Notes under the pieces: generated by a model
Seen by the model: the letters and a program-made list of their open reading frames with translations, nothing else
Told to the model about the DNA's origin: nothing
Database searches by the model: none
Made by a program: the position numbers and the translations under genes
NCBI GenBank assembly: GCA_037783415.1
Contig: JAZGTN010000170.1
Span: 806,001 to 870,000 of the forward strand
Source of the DNA: Leptasterias polaris
Taxonomy: Eukaryota; Echinodermata; Asteroidea; Forcipulatida; Asteriidae
Length of the DNA: 64,000 nt
Direction of reading: 5' to 3'
Part shown: positions 1 to 10,357 of the stretch, piece after piece
Layout: each line of letters starts with the position of its first letter
Numbering within the stretch: position 1 is the first letter of the stretch

Positions 1-2036
1 CAGTAGTGAAATAAATAAAGTGTGCTATGACTTGTATTACCAGTGCTTAGAACATTCGAAAGCCACTATTGTGATTTCGAAATTCATTTGTTGTCAACAC
101 CGAGTGAATTAATCAGGCCCATTGCATCCAGCCACAAGCACTAAACCTGGTGAAAACTGTCAGCGCACACGGAAGGCAGCAAGGCAACCATAATAGAGTA
201 GAGGCACCCACAGATCTGCAGCTCAAAATCTCGCGGCAATTTAACAAGGGAAACAATTGCCGCTGAATACCGACTGAACAAGCAGTTTCAAGTCACAACC
301 GGAAACATAAAACCATCCCGAAATAATCATCATACCGGGAATTCATCCCAGAGGAAGTGATAGTTTCTGTAAACTGCATGCAGCTATTACCGTTGTCAGA
401 ATGTTCTCTAATTCCCAAGTTGCCATCCAAAAATAACCCAGAATCTCGTGAGAACGTTATATTTGTGTCTAGGCTATTCATACCCATCCGCAGTTTGGGA
501 TTTTAAAGGGGTGATCTCGTCGTCGCAATTTTCCTGAGCAATATTATAGATTCGTCGAACTTTTTACCTAAATTTGCAGTATTTTTGACCGCCTGAGGGC
601 GTGTGTGAACCAAAAATATGTGAAACGAACTGTATTTTTCATTGTCGTTATTATTTTGGTATTATTTATTTGGCTATTGACGCAAGAAAGCAACATACGC
701 GGACAGTCAGAATATAATCAACTGCGATTGTGACGCAAGGAAATTCACCGTTTAAAACGCCCTCTTGTGGTAAAAAAAATACGGTAAATTGAATTTGTGT
801 CAGTCCTTCACGTTCGTGGGACGTGGACAAAAAAACTTTTTATAGGGCTCCTGCAGCAAAACATATCAATGTGAACGATCGCACTGCCTCGTGCTGGCGT
901 ATTATTTGTCGTCATGTAGGCCTACCATGCTTTCCATATCAGTTGCAAGTTTCAATTCTTTAAGTGCCAGATTATTTTTGCCCTCCAATCCTCGCTTTGA
1001 TTACGTTGGTTTAAAACAGTGGCAGCACCACGATGGACTTTCAGTGTAAGATTCAATTTTTTTTTTTAAGGACGCGCAGGGATTTGACAACAATGAAATG
1101 CAAATTAAGAATTAGAACGTTATACATGATTTAAAGCAGAAGCAAAAGAGAAATCAACAATTCAAACAACTGCACACAAATTCAAAGAAATCGTTGCACT
1201 CGCTCCTTGTCACAGGAAACCGATATAGCTAACCCTAATTATTGTAATTTTCTTAATCTGATTAGCATTCCTAATCCTATGTTACAACTATACATGGCAG
1301 TGTTTCAGCCTGTCATTAATAGATTGCAAATAATAAAATTTAGAGGACCCACAAAAATAAGCCTGAAATTACCCTATAATAGATTAAGAATCAAAATTAA
1401 CAAATTTTAGCAAGTAAACGCTATTTTAGAATTTAAGGAATTGTTGTTACAGTTAAATAAGTTGTTTTAGCAAACTAGAATTCAAGATGCACCAGCAGGC
1501 AGGCAGCAGCATGAGGGAAGAAAGTTCCTGTACGTAGGTCAGTAGTAACTAAGTTCACAGGGAAAGATGGGGGTGTAACCGGCCGGCCACAGGCCGATAT
1601 AGCGGCCCACAAGCCACAGTCTCAGGTCGTCTTCTCTTGTTCATAGCCCCAGAGTGGTCTTTATCCATTAGGACATGAATAATAATACTCAGCGGAAATC
1701 CCCACTGGCTTTTCCCCCTTCGCTCCCACCCACAACATTATTATTTTTAGCAAGTGTTATTGCACAGTATCCTGAAGAGATATGGGCCTGCGTTAATTAT
1801 TTCAGTTTATGACAACTTGAAGGAAAGATAAATCAATTATTTCTGTTTTGAATGTTTTAACAGCTGGTTTGCCTTCTGAAGTTCCAATTTCGTATAACCA
1901 CATAAAGCTATATCGTCAAGCTTGTCACCTCGATAATAATGAAGCGGCTTTGGGCTTAGTCTGTTCATCACTATACAAAAAATACATTATAATTATCTTC
2001 AAATCAGAATAGACAATTATTGTTTACAAACAATCA
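1..2036. other. No gene recognised; AT-rich flank
   Basis: I see no recognisable coding exon, RNA gene or clear mobile element here. Short open frames exist on both strands (for example 293-487 on the - strand) but none has a family signature, a good start context or convincing splice sites. The stretch at about 1560-1740 is more GC-rich and could be an old repeat. Nothing further is supported. Confidence 0.5.
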
Positions 2037-2147
2037 GTGGCGGCACCAGACCTGTTAATCTGGGGGGAAAGAGGGGGGAACTTAAATTTAGGGGGGCAAA
2101 CAAAAATCTATAGTGTAATTTTGTACTGCAGAAAAGCATTGACTTAC

Positions 2148-2283
2148 CACTTTGACGGACTTACACCATCTGGGACATTTACGTCAATATTAACTTCAAT
2201 CCTGGGGTGTTTGTGTTTGGGTTCAGGATTCTCATCGCTAGATTCAGAATCAGATCTGTGCCTATCATCATGGGATGGAGGTT
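2148..2283 (-). other. Possible exon abutting the palindrome insertion
   Basis: Read on the - strand, an open frame runs from the insertion point to a near-consensus splice donor (GTAAGT at 2147-2142). It encodes a hydrophilic Ser/Asp/Glu segment followed by KHKHPRIEVNIDVNVPDG. No family is recognised. In the uninterrupted flank the same frame meets a TAA just upstream of the insertion, so if this is an exon its acceptor must lie inside the segment (a CAG occurs before SDSESSDE). A G-rich tract at 2056-2095 lies just outside. It could equally be part of an old transposon. Confidence 0.25.
2278..2283. repeat. Left target-site duplication GAGGTT
   Basis: GAGGTT sits directly before the first base of the palindrome and recurs directly after its last base (16986-16991). 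A 6-bp duplication is what Polinton/Maverick integrases are known to leave. Confidence 0.8.
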
Positions 2284-2390
2284 AGTAGTGTGTTGGGTCT
2301 TGATGAGACAATCTATTGTTAGTTTATGCATGATGCACAAGAACAATGGGGATTAAATGATTAAAATTAGCATAACAATGGAGGGTAGAA

Positions 2391-2735
2391 GTCTTGATGA
2401 GACAGAATTAGCATAACAAAGGAGGGGTAGAAGTCTTGATGAGACAGAATTAGCATAACAAAGGAGGGGTAGAAGTCTTGATGAGACAGAATTAGCATAA
2501 TAATGGAGGGTAGAAGTCTTGATGAGACAGAATTAGCATAATAATGGAGGGTAGAAGTCTTGATGAGACAAAATTATCATAATAATGGAGGGTAGAAGTC
2601 TTGATGAGACAGAATTATCATAATAATGGAGGGTAGAAGTCTTGATGAGACAGAATTATCATAATAATGGAGGGTAGAAGTCTTGATGAGACAGAATTAT
2701 CATAATAATGGAGGGTAGAAGTCTTGATGAGACAG
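2391..2735 (+). repeat. Subterminal 41-42 bp minisatellite (left arm)
   Basis: About nine head-to-tail copies start with GTCTTGATGAGACAGAATTA and end with a GGAGGG(G)TAGAA segment. There are no unique spacers, so it is not CRISPR-like. It begins about 100 bp inside the element end. Confidence 0.8.
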
Positions 2736-3240
2736 CTTTATGCGTGGGATGATTTGAAATGGGCCAATGAGAGAGGAGGGTGAGATTTGAAAATGGGCCA
2801 ATGAGAGTGGAGGGGTGAGATTTGAAATGGGCCAATGAGAGAGGAGGGTTTGATAAGACAGAATATGTATGAGATGATGAGAACAAAAGACAAGTCTAAA
2901 TTTTTGATGAGACAGCTTTATGCGTGGGATGATTTGAAATGGGCCAATGAGAGAGGAGGGTGAGATTTGAAAATGGGCCAATGAGAGTGGAGGGGTGAGA
3001 TTTGAAATGGGCCAATGAGAGAGGAGGGTTTGATAAGACAGAATATGTATGAGATGATGAGAACAAAAGACAAGTCTAAATTTTTGATGAGACAGCTTTA
3101 TGCGTGGGATGATTTGAAATGGGCCAATGAGAGAGGAGGGTGAGATTTGAAAATGGGGCAATGAGAGTGGAGGGGTATGATTTGAAATGGGGCAACAGAA
3201 TATGTATGAGACGATGAGAACAAAAGACAAGTCTAAATTT
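2731..3240 (+). repeat. 180-bp tandem repeat rich in CCAAT boxes (left arm)
   Basis: The segment beginning GACAGCTTTATGCGTGGGAT recurs at 2731, 2911 and 3091, an exact 180-bp period; the last copy is shorter and degenerate. Each full unit contains three GGGCCAATGAG motifs, which fit the CCAAT box bound by NF-Y. Similar single motifs continue to about 3405. Confidence 0.8.
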
Positions 3241-3498
3241 TTGATGCGACAGATTTATGCGTGGGATGATTTGAACAAAGAAAAGTGTAGAAGTCTTAAT
3301 GAGACAGATGTATGTGTGGGATGATTTTAAATGGGTCATTAGAGTGGAGGGCATGATTTGAATTGGCCCAATGAGAGTGGAGGGTGAGATTTGAAATGGG
3401 CCAATGTGAGTGGAGGGCAAGTTTTGAAATGGTGGGGAAAAAAATAAATAAAATATAAATATATATATACCTATGGCGTATATATATATACACACATA

Positions 3499-3977
3499 TG
3501 TGACCTGCTCTATCGAAATGAAGATTGTCTCGGAAATCACGTTTACGTGTAATTCACCATTCAAAAGTTGTTAACAATCAAAAATCTTGAAAAACACTTT
3601 AAAAAAAAAACCGATTCTGCGATTTTGGTGGTATTAGGTTTAACAAAAAAACTTGATCTTTCTTGTCGTGGTCTTACCTTTAATTAAAAAGATGAATAAA
3701 TCCACAAAAAGTATGTTTTCTTGAGCATGTTTGTACGCATAGCTACAAGTAGCTAGCTGTTGTTAATAACGATTATCTAAATAAACACGTCGTAAAATAA
3801 TGGAAGTGGCTTTGTCTTGTAGACTTTCTTCATTGCCTGATAACTTCGGACTGAAACGAGCTACATAAATAATAATGGTATTGTTGGAAAGCCTGTGAGT
3901 TACTTGTTAACATGGTATGTATAACTCAAATTTCAACAATTTCCGAGACATTCCTCAATTCGATAGAGCAGGTCACA
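3499..3977. mobile_element. Nested 479-bp MITE-like element (left arm)
   Basis: Terminal inverted repeats start TGTGACCTGCTCTATCGAA and close with the complementary sequence ending GCAGGTCACA. The interior has no ORF. A related copy lies at 44138-44603. It is the same element in both arms, so it entered before the palindrome formed or was copied across. Confidence 0.75.
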
Positions 3978-4067
3978 AATAATAATAATAACAATAAATA
4001 AGCAAATGAATAAAATTAGACAGATTTTGTTTGTTTATTACCCTTAGTAACAGACAGTGGATGAATC

Positions 4068-4102
4068 TCTTTTTTGACGAAGTGGTGGCTCTTAAAAGAG
4101 CC
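4068..4102 (-). terminator. Histone-type mRNA 3' stem-loop and HDE (left arm)
   Basis: On the - strand, GGCTCTTTTAAGAGCC (4102-4087) forms a 6-bp stem with a four-base TTTA loop, followed by ACCAC and then CAAAAAAGA (4076-4068). This matches the stem-loop plus purine-rich downstream element of animal replication-dependent histone mRNAs (echinoderm downstream element CAAGAAAGA, one mismatch). It lies just downstream of the ORF ending at 4110. Confidence 0.75.
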
Positions 4103-4109
4103 GGTTGTT

Positions 4110-4484
4110 TTATACTGACGTGATCACCGTTGATTCAAACGTTGCAGTTTCTGGAGGCCATCTGTTCCTTCGGTGAAATAGGCCTCCACCAGACGAGCTT
4201 TCTCTTGCCGCGTCAGTTGTGCCAGGTAGTTCAGGTATTTCTCGTTTTTTTACGAAGCGTGCCTGTTTCGTTGCCATCTCTACCGTGATGAATTCCAACT
4301 CTTCGTCATAGTTGTTCGTCTTTGAGGCGATGTAAACCCTATGGAGCTCATTTACCTCCGCTCTTTTCTTCTCCAGAGAAATTACCCCGTAATCAGTCTT
4401 GTTTTGCGGCACCATAAAAATATAATCTAAGTACTTGGTATTCATTTTAGCTTGGCAGCAGAGGATCAATGATGCACAGTCCAT
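4110..4484 (-). CDS. Unrecognised small protein, histone-type 3' end (left arm)
   Basis: From the first in-frame ATG this encodes 124 aa; the open frame extends 12 codons further upstream to a GTG but without an ATG. I recognise no family and it is not a core histone. The first 80 or so residues look protein-like. After a run of seven A (plus-strand T-run around 4249-4255) the protein quality drops, while a different frame stays open and reads a charged, helix-like segment (LTRQEKARLVEAYF) to a TGA at 4127-4125. This suggests a one-base indel or frame change in the A-run, present in both arms. The ORF reads outward to the element end and is followed by a histone-type stem-loop and an AATAAA (4039-4034). 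Possible roles cannot be given. Confidence 0.4.
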   Translation of the reverse strand: MDCASLILCCQAKMNTKYLDYIFMVPQNKTDYGVISLEKKRAEVNELHRVYIASKTNNYDEELEFITVEMATKQARFVKKREIPELPGTTDAARESSSGGGLFHRRNRWPPETATFESTVITSV

Positions 4485-4636
4485 CGTGGCAGAATGATTC
4501 AAGACTACCGCTATGCCCACCGTTAGTAACTTTCACGTACACTGAAATTGACCAATGATGAGACAAAATTCTGAATTGGGCCAATGAGAAGCGGGGGCTT
4601 GATAGGACAGAATTATGCATAGTATTGTACCATCGA

Positions 4637-4930
4637 ACAAAGTTCTAAAAGGCGACGCAGTCAGGTAGTCTGTGAAATGTAATTACACGGATTAAGAGTG
4701 GAGGGGTGAACAAAAGGAATTTGGGAGGAGGGTAGGGGAGGAACAATATATCCATATAGAAGATGGTCTACGTGGGGATAAAAGGCGACGCAGTCAGGTA
4801 GTCCTTGAAATGTATTTACACGGATTAAGATAGTTGGAGGTAAACATAAGTGAACAAAAGGAATTTGGGAGGGGGTTGGGGAGGAACAATATATCCATAT
4901 AGACGATGGTCTACGTGGGGATAAAAGGCG
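4637..4930 (+). repeat. Tandem duplication, about 145 bp (left arm)
   Basis: Two copies of a segment that begins AAAAGGCGACGCAGTCAGGT and ends with GGTCTACGTGGGGATA. The mirror lies at 14339-14632. No ORF. Confidence 0.7.
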
Positions 4931-5053
4931 TCAACAAAAGTTTAACTTATCCTCGAGGTAATGAATGAAAAAGAAAAAGGGTACAAAGGCAGCTCTAGAC
5001 GTCTTAACGAGACAGGTTTATGCAAGATTAACCATCCCCCTTTAATCATCGAG

Positions 5054-5380
5054 CCAATCGGAGCGTCGATTTGGCGTCCCTGACGATGATGTCACTTATT
5101 TTCAAATCAATTCGAGAGAAGCACAGCCAATCTGGCGTCCCTGACGATGATGTCACTTATTTTCAAATCAATTCGAGAGAAGCACAGCCAATCTGAGTCT
5201 CATATTTGGTGTCACTGACAATGATGCAATTTATTTTGAAAACAGGTGGAGCGAGCACATTCCATAGGAGTCTCGCATTTTATATTTCAAACGATACCCT
5301 TTGTAAAAGTTTAAACTGGTGTGTATGTCTTGTAGCCAATCAGAATTTCTGATTTGGCGTCCTCCCGGTGCTAATATATA
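5054..5380 (+). promoter_or_regulatory. CCAAT-box cluster and TATA box (left arm)
   Basis: Four CCAAT boxes in the same orientation (5054-5058, 5127-5131, 5188-5192, 5336-5340) precede a TATATA at 5375-5380. Two of them lie in a 61-bp direct repeat that also holds GACGATGATGTCA, which is close to a CRE-type site. An ATG ORF starts 130 bp after the TATA box. The arrangement is typical of a strong eukaryotic pol II promoter. Function is inferred. Confidence 0.5.
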
Positions 5381-5509
5381 CCTACACAGGGACCACTCCT
5401 GTTACCATTCTACGATTAAGTTCGATACTAATTTGACAGTTCCAGTTACATCGAGACTAAACCTTCATCATGTTTTTCATATTGTCTGACTTTATTTAGT
5501 ACATTAAGC

Positions 5510-5719
5510 ATGTCAGAGTGCGAAGTACTTTTGGAATTCATGGAGTTGTCTGTGGAGCAAAGAGTAGCTCTTTCTCAGCGAATGTATCGGCTGTCGATCG
5601 ATGAATCCGATTGTATTTATTTTTGTAAACAATTTATCGTTGGAGTAAAAACGATCCACCATAACTCTGTGTTACAAATAACGCATATATCACAGTCAAT
5701 TCGATTCTTTAGAATCTAA
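5510..5719 (+). CDS. Unrecognised 69-aa ORF (left arm)
   Basis: A genuine ATG (context AGCATGT) follows the CCAAT/TATA block by about 130 bp. The first 38 residues (MSECEVLLEFMELSVEQR...) are acidic and helix-like; the tail after about residue 38 is less protein-like. A GTAAAC at 5624 could be a splice donor, with a strong pyrimidine-tract acceptor at 5843-5844, so the true product may be spliced. An AATAAA at 6024-6029 would end a transcript of about 650 bases. No family recognised. It is the best-supported transcription unit of the arm after the stem-loop gene. Confidence 0.4.
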   Translation: MSECEVLLEFMELSVEQRVALSQRMYRLSIDESDCIYFCKQFIVGVKTIHHNSVLQITHISQSIRFFRI

Positions 5720-6325
5720 TATTTGGCTGTTACTTTTAGCAAATGAGAGACAAACATATTTCATTCTCAGCTTATTGAGATAAAAATGCACTCAAACTAA
5801 CGAACTATCATTGCACCCCAACATTTTCCCTTTTTTATTTTTAGGGGCGATCATTCGGATGAATGAATTCATCCTTATCGTTTGGTACACAATACTAAAC
5901 ACAAACCTAATCTCTACAACAGTTTAAACAATTTAGATTGTTTCTTCTACAAGTTATCCAATAACCTTAACTGTCAACCGAGTCCATCTCAGGACTGTTT
6001 AGTTAAACATCATTTAGCGTGGAAAATAAACTCACCAACATCAGATGGCGCGCATGAAAAACCAACACGTAACCGTAGCTCCATGTTTATAATGACGGCA
6101 GCACCTTAGTACGTTCCTCAATCTCTATCAATATTATGTCATTATTTCCCACCGATACTTCTTACCCAAACTGATAATTATTAGAAAAATTATGCTTGAT
6201 TTCGGCAGAACAGAAAAAACGCATTCGGACATTGTGCCATGATTTACACACACGCACACAATCGGTAGAGTTGTCACTTGCCTATACCTGCAACATTGGA
6301 CCTTATAACAAATTTTGCCATTACG

Positions 6326-6517
6326 TCATGTACCGATTAGTGTTCCCCCACTATTTGGTAAAGGATTAAATTTGTCCAGTAGCCTACCTCTCACACATAC
6401 AGTTTGTCCTTTAACAAGAAAGGGTCTATTTTGTACACGACAAGACCGTAGCTTCCAATGTTGATTGGAACTGACTGTTGAATGCTTATCGTTGTTAGAA
6501 GAAGACAATATTTTCAT
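6326..6517 (-). CDS. Possible 63-aa ORF (left arm)
   Basis: Starts at a real ATG and encodes a basic, Ser/Asn-rich peptide (MKILSSSNNDKHSTVSSNQ...) with no recognised domain. No promoter or poly(A) signal is obvious. It may be chance. Confidence 0.2.
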   Translation of the reverse strand: MKILSSSNNDKHSTVSSNQHWKLRSCRVQNRPFLVKGQTVCVRGRLLDKFNPLPNSGGTLIGT

Positions 6518-6669
6518 TAAAAACAGTTATTTTCTGTAGTAAAAATGACTGTCTTCATTCCGATTGAAAGACCTTTTTTTTTTTGCTAACACAAGATACA
6601 TCAATGACTTTAGAATTTTGTCCGATTTAACTAACAATGTTGATGAGACTTAATCATAATAATTTACTT

Positions 6670-7500
6670 AGTTTAGTTATAAACAGACTACAAACTGTAA
6701 ACTACAAACTACAAACCAAAATATAAAAAACATACTAAAAACGTAAAAACTTCAGACTATAAACTACAAACTCCAAAACAAAAACATACTAAATATAAAC
6801 TAAAATACTAAAAACTGCAAACTACAAAATAAAAACTAAAAGAAAAACAAATACTAATCTCAAAATGTTAAAACTTACAAACTAAAAAAACTTAAAGCTT
6901 TAAACTACAAACTACAAACTACAAACTAATATAATTTTTTTAAATTAAAATCTTAAAACTACATAACTACAAACTGAAAAAAAAAATACTGCAAATTGCA
7001 AACTGCAAACTACGAACTACAAATCAAAAAAAAATTGATAAATTAAAAACCGAAAAACTTCAGCATACAAACTACAAACTACAAAAATACATACTGAAAA
7101 CTGCAAACTACAAATAAATAAAAACTAGAAGAAAAAGTAATACTAAAACTTACAAACTAAAAAAACTAACAGTTTTAAACTACGTCCAAACCACAAACTG
7201 CTGCAAACTACAGACTACAAACTAAAAAAGAAAACCATTACTAAAAACTGCAAACTACATAATAAAAACTAAAATAAAAAAGAAAACTAAACTCAAATCT
7301 TAAAAACTAAAAACCTATAAACTAAAAACTAAAAGAAAAAACATACTGAACTGGAAAACTAAAAACTTAAAAATTAACCAACTAAAAACTTAAGAACTAC
7401 AATTAACATAAATCTTTGTTTAAAACATATATATTAAAAACTTCAAGCTACAAAATAAAACATACAAGAAAAACGAAGACTAAACTCAAAACTTAAAAAC
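6670..7500. repeat. Cryptically simple AT-rich tract (left arm)
   Basis: Scrambled short motifs around AAACTACAAACT and AAAAACTAAAA fill this stretch on the + strand, with strong A over T strand bias. There is no regular period and no ORF. It looks like slippage-grown DNA. Confidence 0.7.
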
Positions 7501-8656
7501 TATTGCATAAGCCTAAAAACCTACTGAATCATAATATAAAAGATTTAGTATCTGCATACTTGTTTTGAAACAGAAGTAAGCCAACTTTTACTGAACTTTT
7601 CAACTGATACAAAACATTATTAGGGGAGACAAGACAGGAATGCATACATTTGCATCACGCTTATACACCATGCACTTGAACTAAGTTTTACTCAAGACTA
7701 TGAGTAAATGTTTGCGCTTTAAATTTCGATAAGTTACTCTTAAAGACAATGTGAAAAATATAAAACATTTAAAAGCAATACAAACTGAAACAAATAAATA
7801 CAAATTTACAAACAAATAGTGGTAAAACAATAACTAGAAAAGAAACTGCGAAAAATGCACTAACACAACGAATCAATACTAGTCAACGACATGATGAGGA
7901 ATGTGCAACTAATACATCACATTATTATGACACAGCGCTAATTAGTTTCTGTACAAAGACATCGATGCAGTCCAAAACAATCGCAGACAAGAGTGCAGAC
8001 ACTTAGAAACCTCTTATAAATAAGACTGACAAATTCACTATTAAATCACAAACGATATAAAAGAAAAAAATGTATTCGAGCTAAAATAAAACATTAATTA
8101 CGAACAAATGTTATCGTAATCAAAAAATTAATTTCAAAATTACAACTAAAATCTAATAAATCTTAAAATACAAACTAAAAACTAAAAGAAAACAATACTT
8201 AACTCCAAACCTACAAACTTCAATACCCACTAAAAACAAACAAACTAACACATGCATAATACTTTGAAACAAAAGTAAGATGACACTACTAAACTTTATA
8301 CTGAAACTTTTCAACTGATACAAAACACTATTATGGAAGACAACAAACGATTACAAGTATATGCATACGTTTACACCTGACATCTACATGTACTTGCACC
8401 CCACTATACCTTTATTACAGACATGCGCTTTAAAATTCGATAAGCAACTCTTAAAAGTAATGTAGACAATTTATAATTATAATAACAGCAAAACAAGAAC
8501 GAAACAAATAATATATGGAATCATTGAACAAAATGTACAATACTGCAAAGACCACGGAAGAGTGTAGGAGGAGCTGACTTTTCCCCGTAACTGAGCAATG
8601 AGGTATTATTTTAAGTGAGCAGCGAGGCCATGACTGAGAAATGAGTACAAATTTGA

Positions 8657-8911
8657 GTGAGCAGGTCACGAAGTGACGATCATGCAGCGACGGACAAGTG
8701 GTATTGTAGTGTGCGCGTATGTAATCGTTCAAGACGCAAGGAGCGTCTTGAAAGAGCCCCAAACTCAATGATTCAAGACATCCTTAACGGATGGAAAGAG
8801 GATCCAGAGGACGTTGCTCGTCTTTTTTATTCAACGGTTTTTGATGACTTGTCCAAACTGATTGACTCCACGATCAAACAACTGAATGAATACAATCATA
8901 GTTTGTGTTAA
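8657..8911 (+). CDS. Unrecognised 84-codon open frame (left arm)
   Basis: The frame is open from a TGA at 8654 to a TAA at 8909 but has no ATG until codon 38, so it is either an exon (a CAG at 8662-8664 could be an acceptor) or starts internally. The composition is strongly protein-like: a Cys- and Arg-rich start (CSVRVCNRSRRKERLE) followed by an acidic, helical part (WKEDPEDVARLFYSTVFDDL). No family recognised. AATAAA follows at 8974-8979, 63 bp after the stop, supporting a real 3' end. It reads toward the centre. Confidence 0.35.
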   Translation: MSRSRSDDHAATDKWYCSVRVCNRSRRKERLERAPNSMIQDILNGWKEDPEDVARLFYSTVFDDLSKLIDSTIKQLNEYNHSLC

Positions 8912-9278
8912 AAGTAATATTACATAACTGTTCATCCTTTATTATTCAATTTATACTTACGTGCATGGTTTTCAATAAAGGTAAAAAAGTTAAATTATGT
9001 ATTGATTTGTTATCCAATCATTCTGTGTTTATTATCCGTATGTTGTTAAATTTAACTTAAAATATAATTATTTAAGTGAATAAAGAGACACAAATAAAAA
9101 GACGACGCGGGTGCCTAAATACTAACCGGATGTCATCAGAATTCCTTGAGTGGTCAACGGGCAAAGGATCATTTTCAACTGTGTGTGGACAGTATGTCAC
9201 CTTCTTTCCCATTCTCCGCTGTATCCGCCGTACACAAGTGTTTAATTTTAGCCATGGACAGGTCCGAGAGTTTTTTGT

Positions 9279-9431
9279 CACGAAATTTAACAAAAGCCAA
9301 ACATTTGTAAGGAATGTTTGTGTGGATCATTATATTCTACTTTTAAAACATCTTTTTCAACCGTGTTCATTTCATATCAAACGCCTTTTATAGCCCAAAG
9401 CGTCCAATCCGAAGGCAACGTGTACCTTTAA
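9279..9431 (-). repeat. Half of a sea-star-like interspersed repeat (left arm)
   Basis: On the - strand this starts TTAAAGGTACACGTTGCCTT, contains TATAAAAGG and GTAGAATATAATGATCCACA, and resembles an inverted-repeat element that I remember as very abundant in sea-star genomes. Only one half is recognisable. Assignment is from memory. Confidence 0.5.
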
Positions 9432-9614
9432 GTTTTCTGTTTTTTAGATTTTAAGTTTTTAAGTTTTATTTTTATTTTTTATTTTTCATTTATTTATTTA
9501 TTTTTTTTTTCCCGGGGATAACATTTTATTTCTCTCTTATCAACTTACATTAACATAGTAAAGAGAACAAATGAAACATCTTATATTACAGTAAATAATA
9601 AGAATTAAACTGGT

Positions 9615-9654
9615 TACAGTAGGTTATTCACAGAGTACATAATACTTATTCCAT
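9615..9654. other. Central loop (40 bp) of palindrome
   Basis: These are the only 40 bases of the element that are not mirrored. Base pairing of the two arms stops at 9614/9655. The loop is AT-rich with no obvious inverted repeat of its own. Confidence 0.85.
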
Positions 9655-9837
9655 ACCAGTTTAATTCTTATTATTTACTGTAATATAAGATGTTTCATTT
9701 GTTCTCTTTACTATGTTAATGTAAGTTGATAAGAGAGAAATAAAATGTTATCCCCGGGATAAAAAAAATAAATAAATAAATGAAAAATAAAAACTAAAAA
9801 TAAAACTTAAAAACTTAAAATCTAAAAAACAGAAAAC

Positions 9838-9990
9838 TTAAAGGTACACGTTGCCTTCGGATTGGACGCTTTGGGCTATAAAAGGCGTTTGATATGAAAT
9901 GAACACGGTTGAAAAAGATGTTTTAAAAGTAGAATATAATGATCCACACAAACATTCCTTACAAATGTTTGGCTTTTGTTAAATTTCGTG
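9838..9990 (+). repeat. Half of a sea-star-like interspersed repeat (right arm)
   Basis: Mirror of 9279-9431. The TATA-like sequence at 9877-9884 belongs to this repeat, so it is weak evidence for a promoter. Confidence 0.5.
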
Positions 9991-10357
9991 ACAAAAAACT
10001 CTCGGACCTGTCCATGGCTAAAATTAAACACTTGTTTACGGCGGATACAGCGGAGAATGGGAAAGAAGGTGACATACTGTCCACACACAGTTGAAAATGA
10101 TCCTTTGCCCGTTGACCACTCAAGGAATTCTGATGACATCCGGTTAGTATTTAGGCACCCGCGTCGTCTTTTTATTTGTGTCTCTTTATTCACTTAAATA
10201 ATTATATTTTAAGTTAAATTTAACAACATACGGATAATAAACACAGAATGATTGGATAACAAATCAATACATAATTTAACTTTTTTACCTTTATTGAAAA
10301 CCATGCACGTAAGTATAAATTGAATAATAAAGGATGAACAGTTATGTAATATTACTT

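Larger units (their letters stand above)
2284..9614 (+). repeat. Left arm of palindrome
   Basis: This is the 7331-bp left arm. From outside inward it holds: the terminal sequence, a 41-42 bp minisatellite, a 180-bp tandem repeat, a nested MITE, an outward-reading ORF with a histone-type 3' stem-loop, 145-bp and 62-bp duplications, a CCAAT/TATA promoter-like block with a 69-aa ORF, a 63-aa ORF, an AT-rich cryptically simple tract, a partly duplicated segment (about 7560-7790 and 8240-8500), an 84-codon open frame, and half of an interspersed repeat next to the loop. Confidence 0.85.

Noticed and set aside
2391..2735. CRISPR-like regular repeats
   Set aside because: Repeats are directly adjacent with no unique spacers, in an animal genome; it is a minisatellite.
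2659..3564. ORFs of 75-176 codons on the - strand (and mirror 15705-16610)
   Set aside because: They lie in the 41-bp and 180-bp subterminal repeats; stop-free reading follows from repeat length and low complexity.
9076..9393. 105-codon open frame
   Set aside because: It starts at GTG, has no ATG start, and overlaps the dispersed repeat half.
9939..10094. 51-codon ATG ORF after a TATAAAAG at 9877, at first read as an element gene with its own promoter (mirror 9175-9330)
   Set aside because: The TATA and the ATG both lie in what looks like half of a common dispersed repeat, so the arrangement is probably inherited from that repeat.
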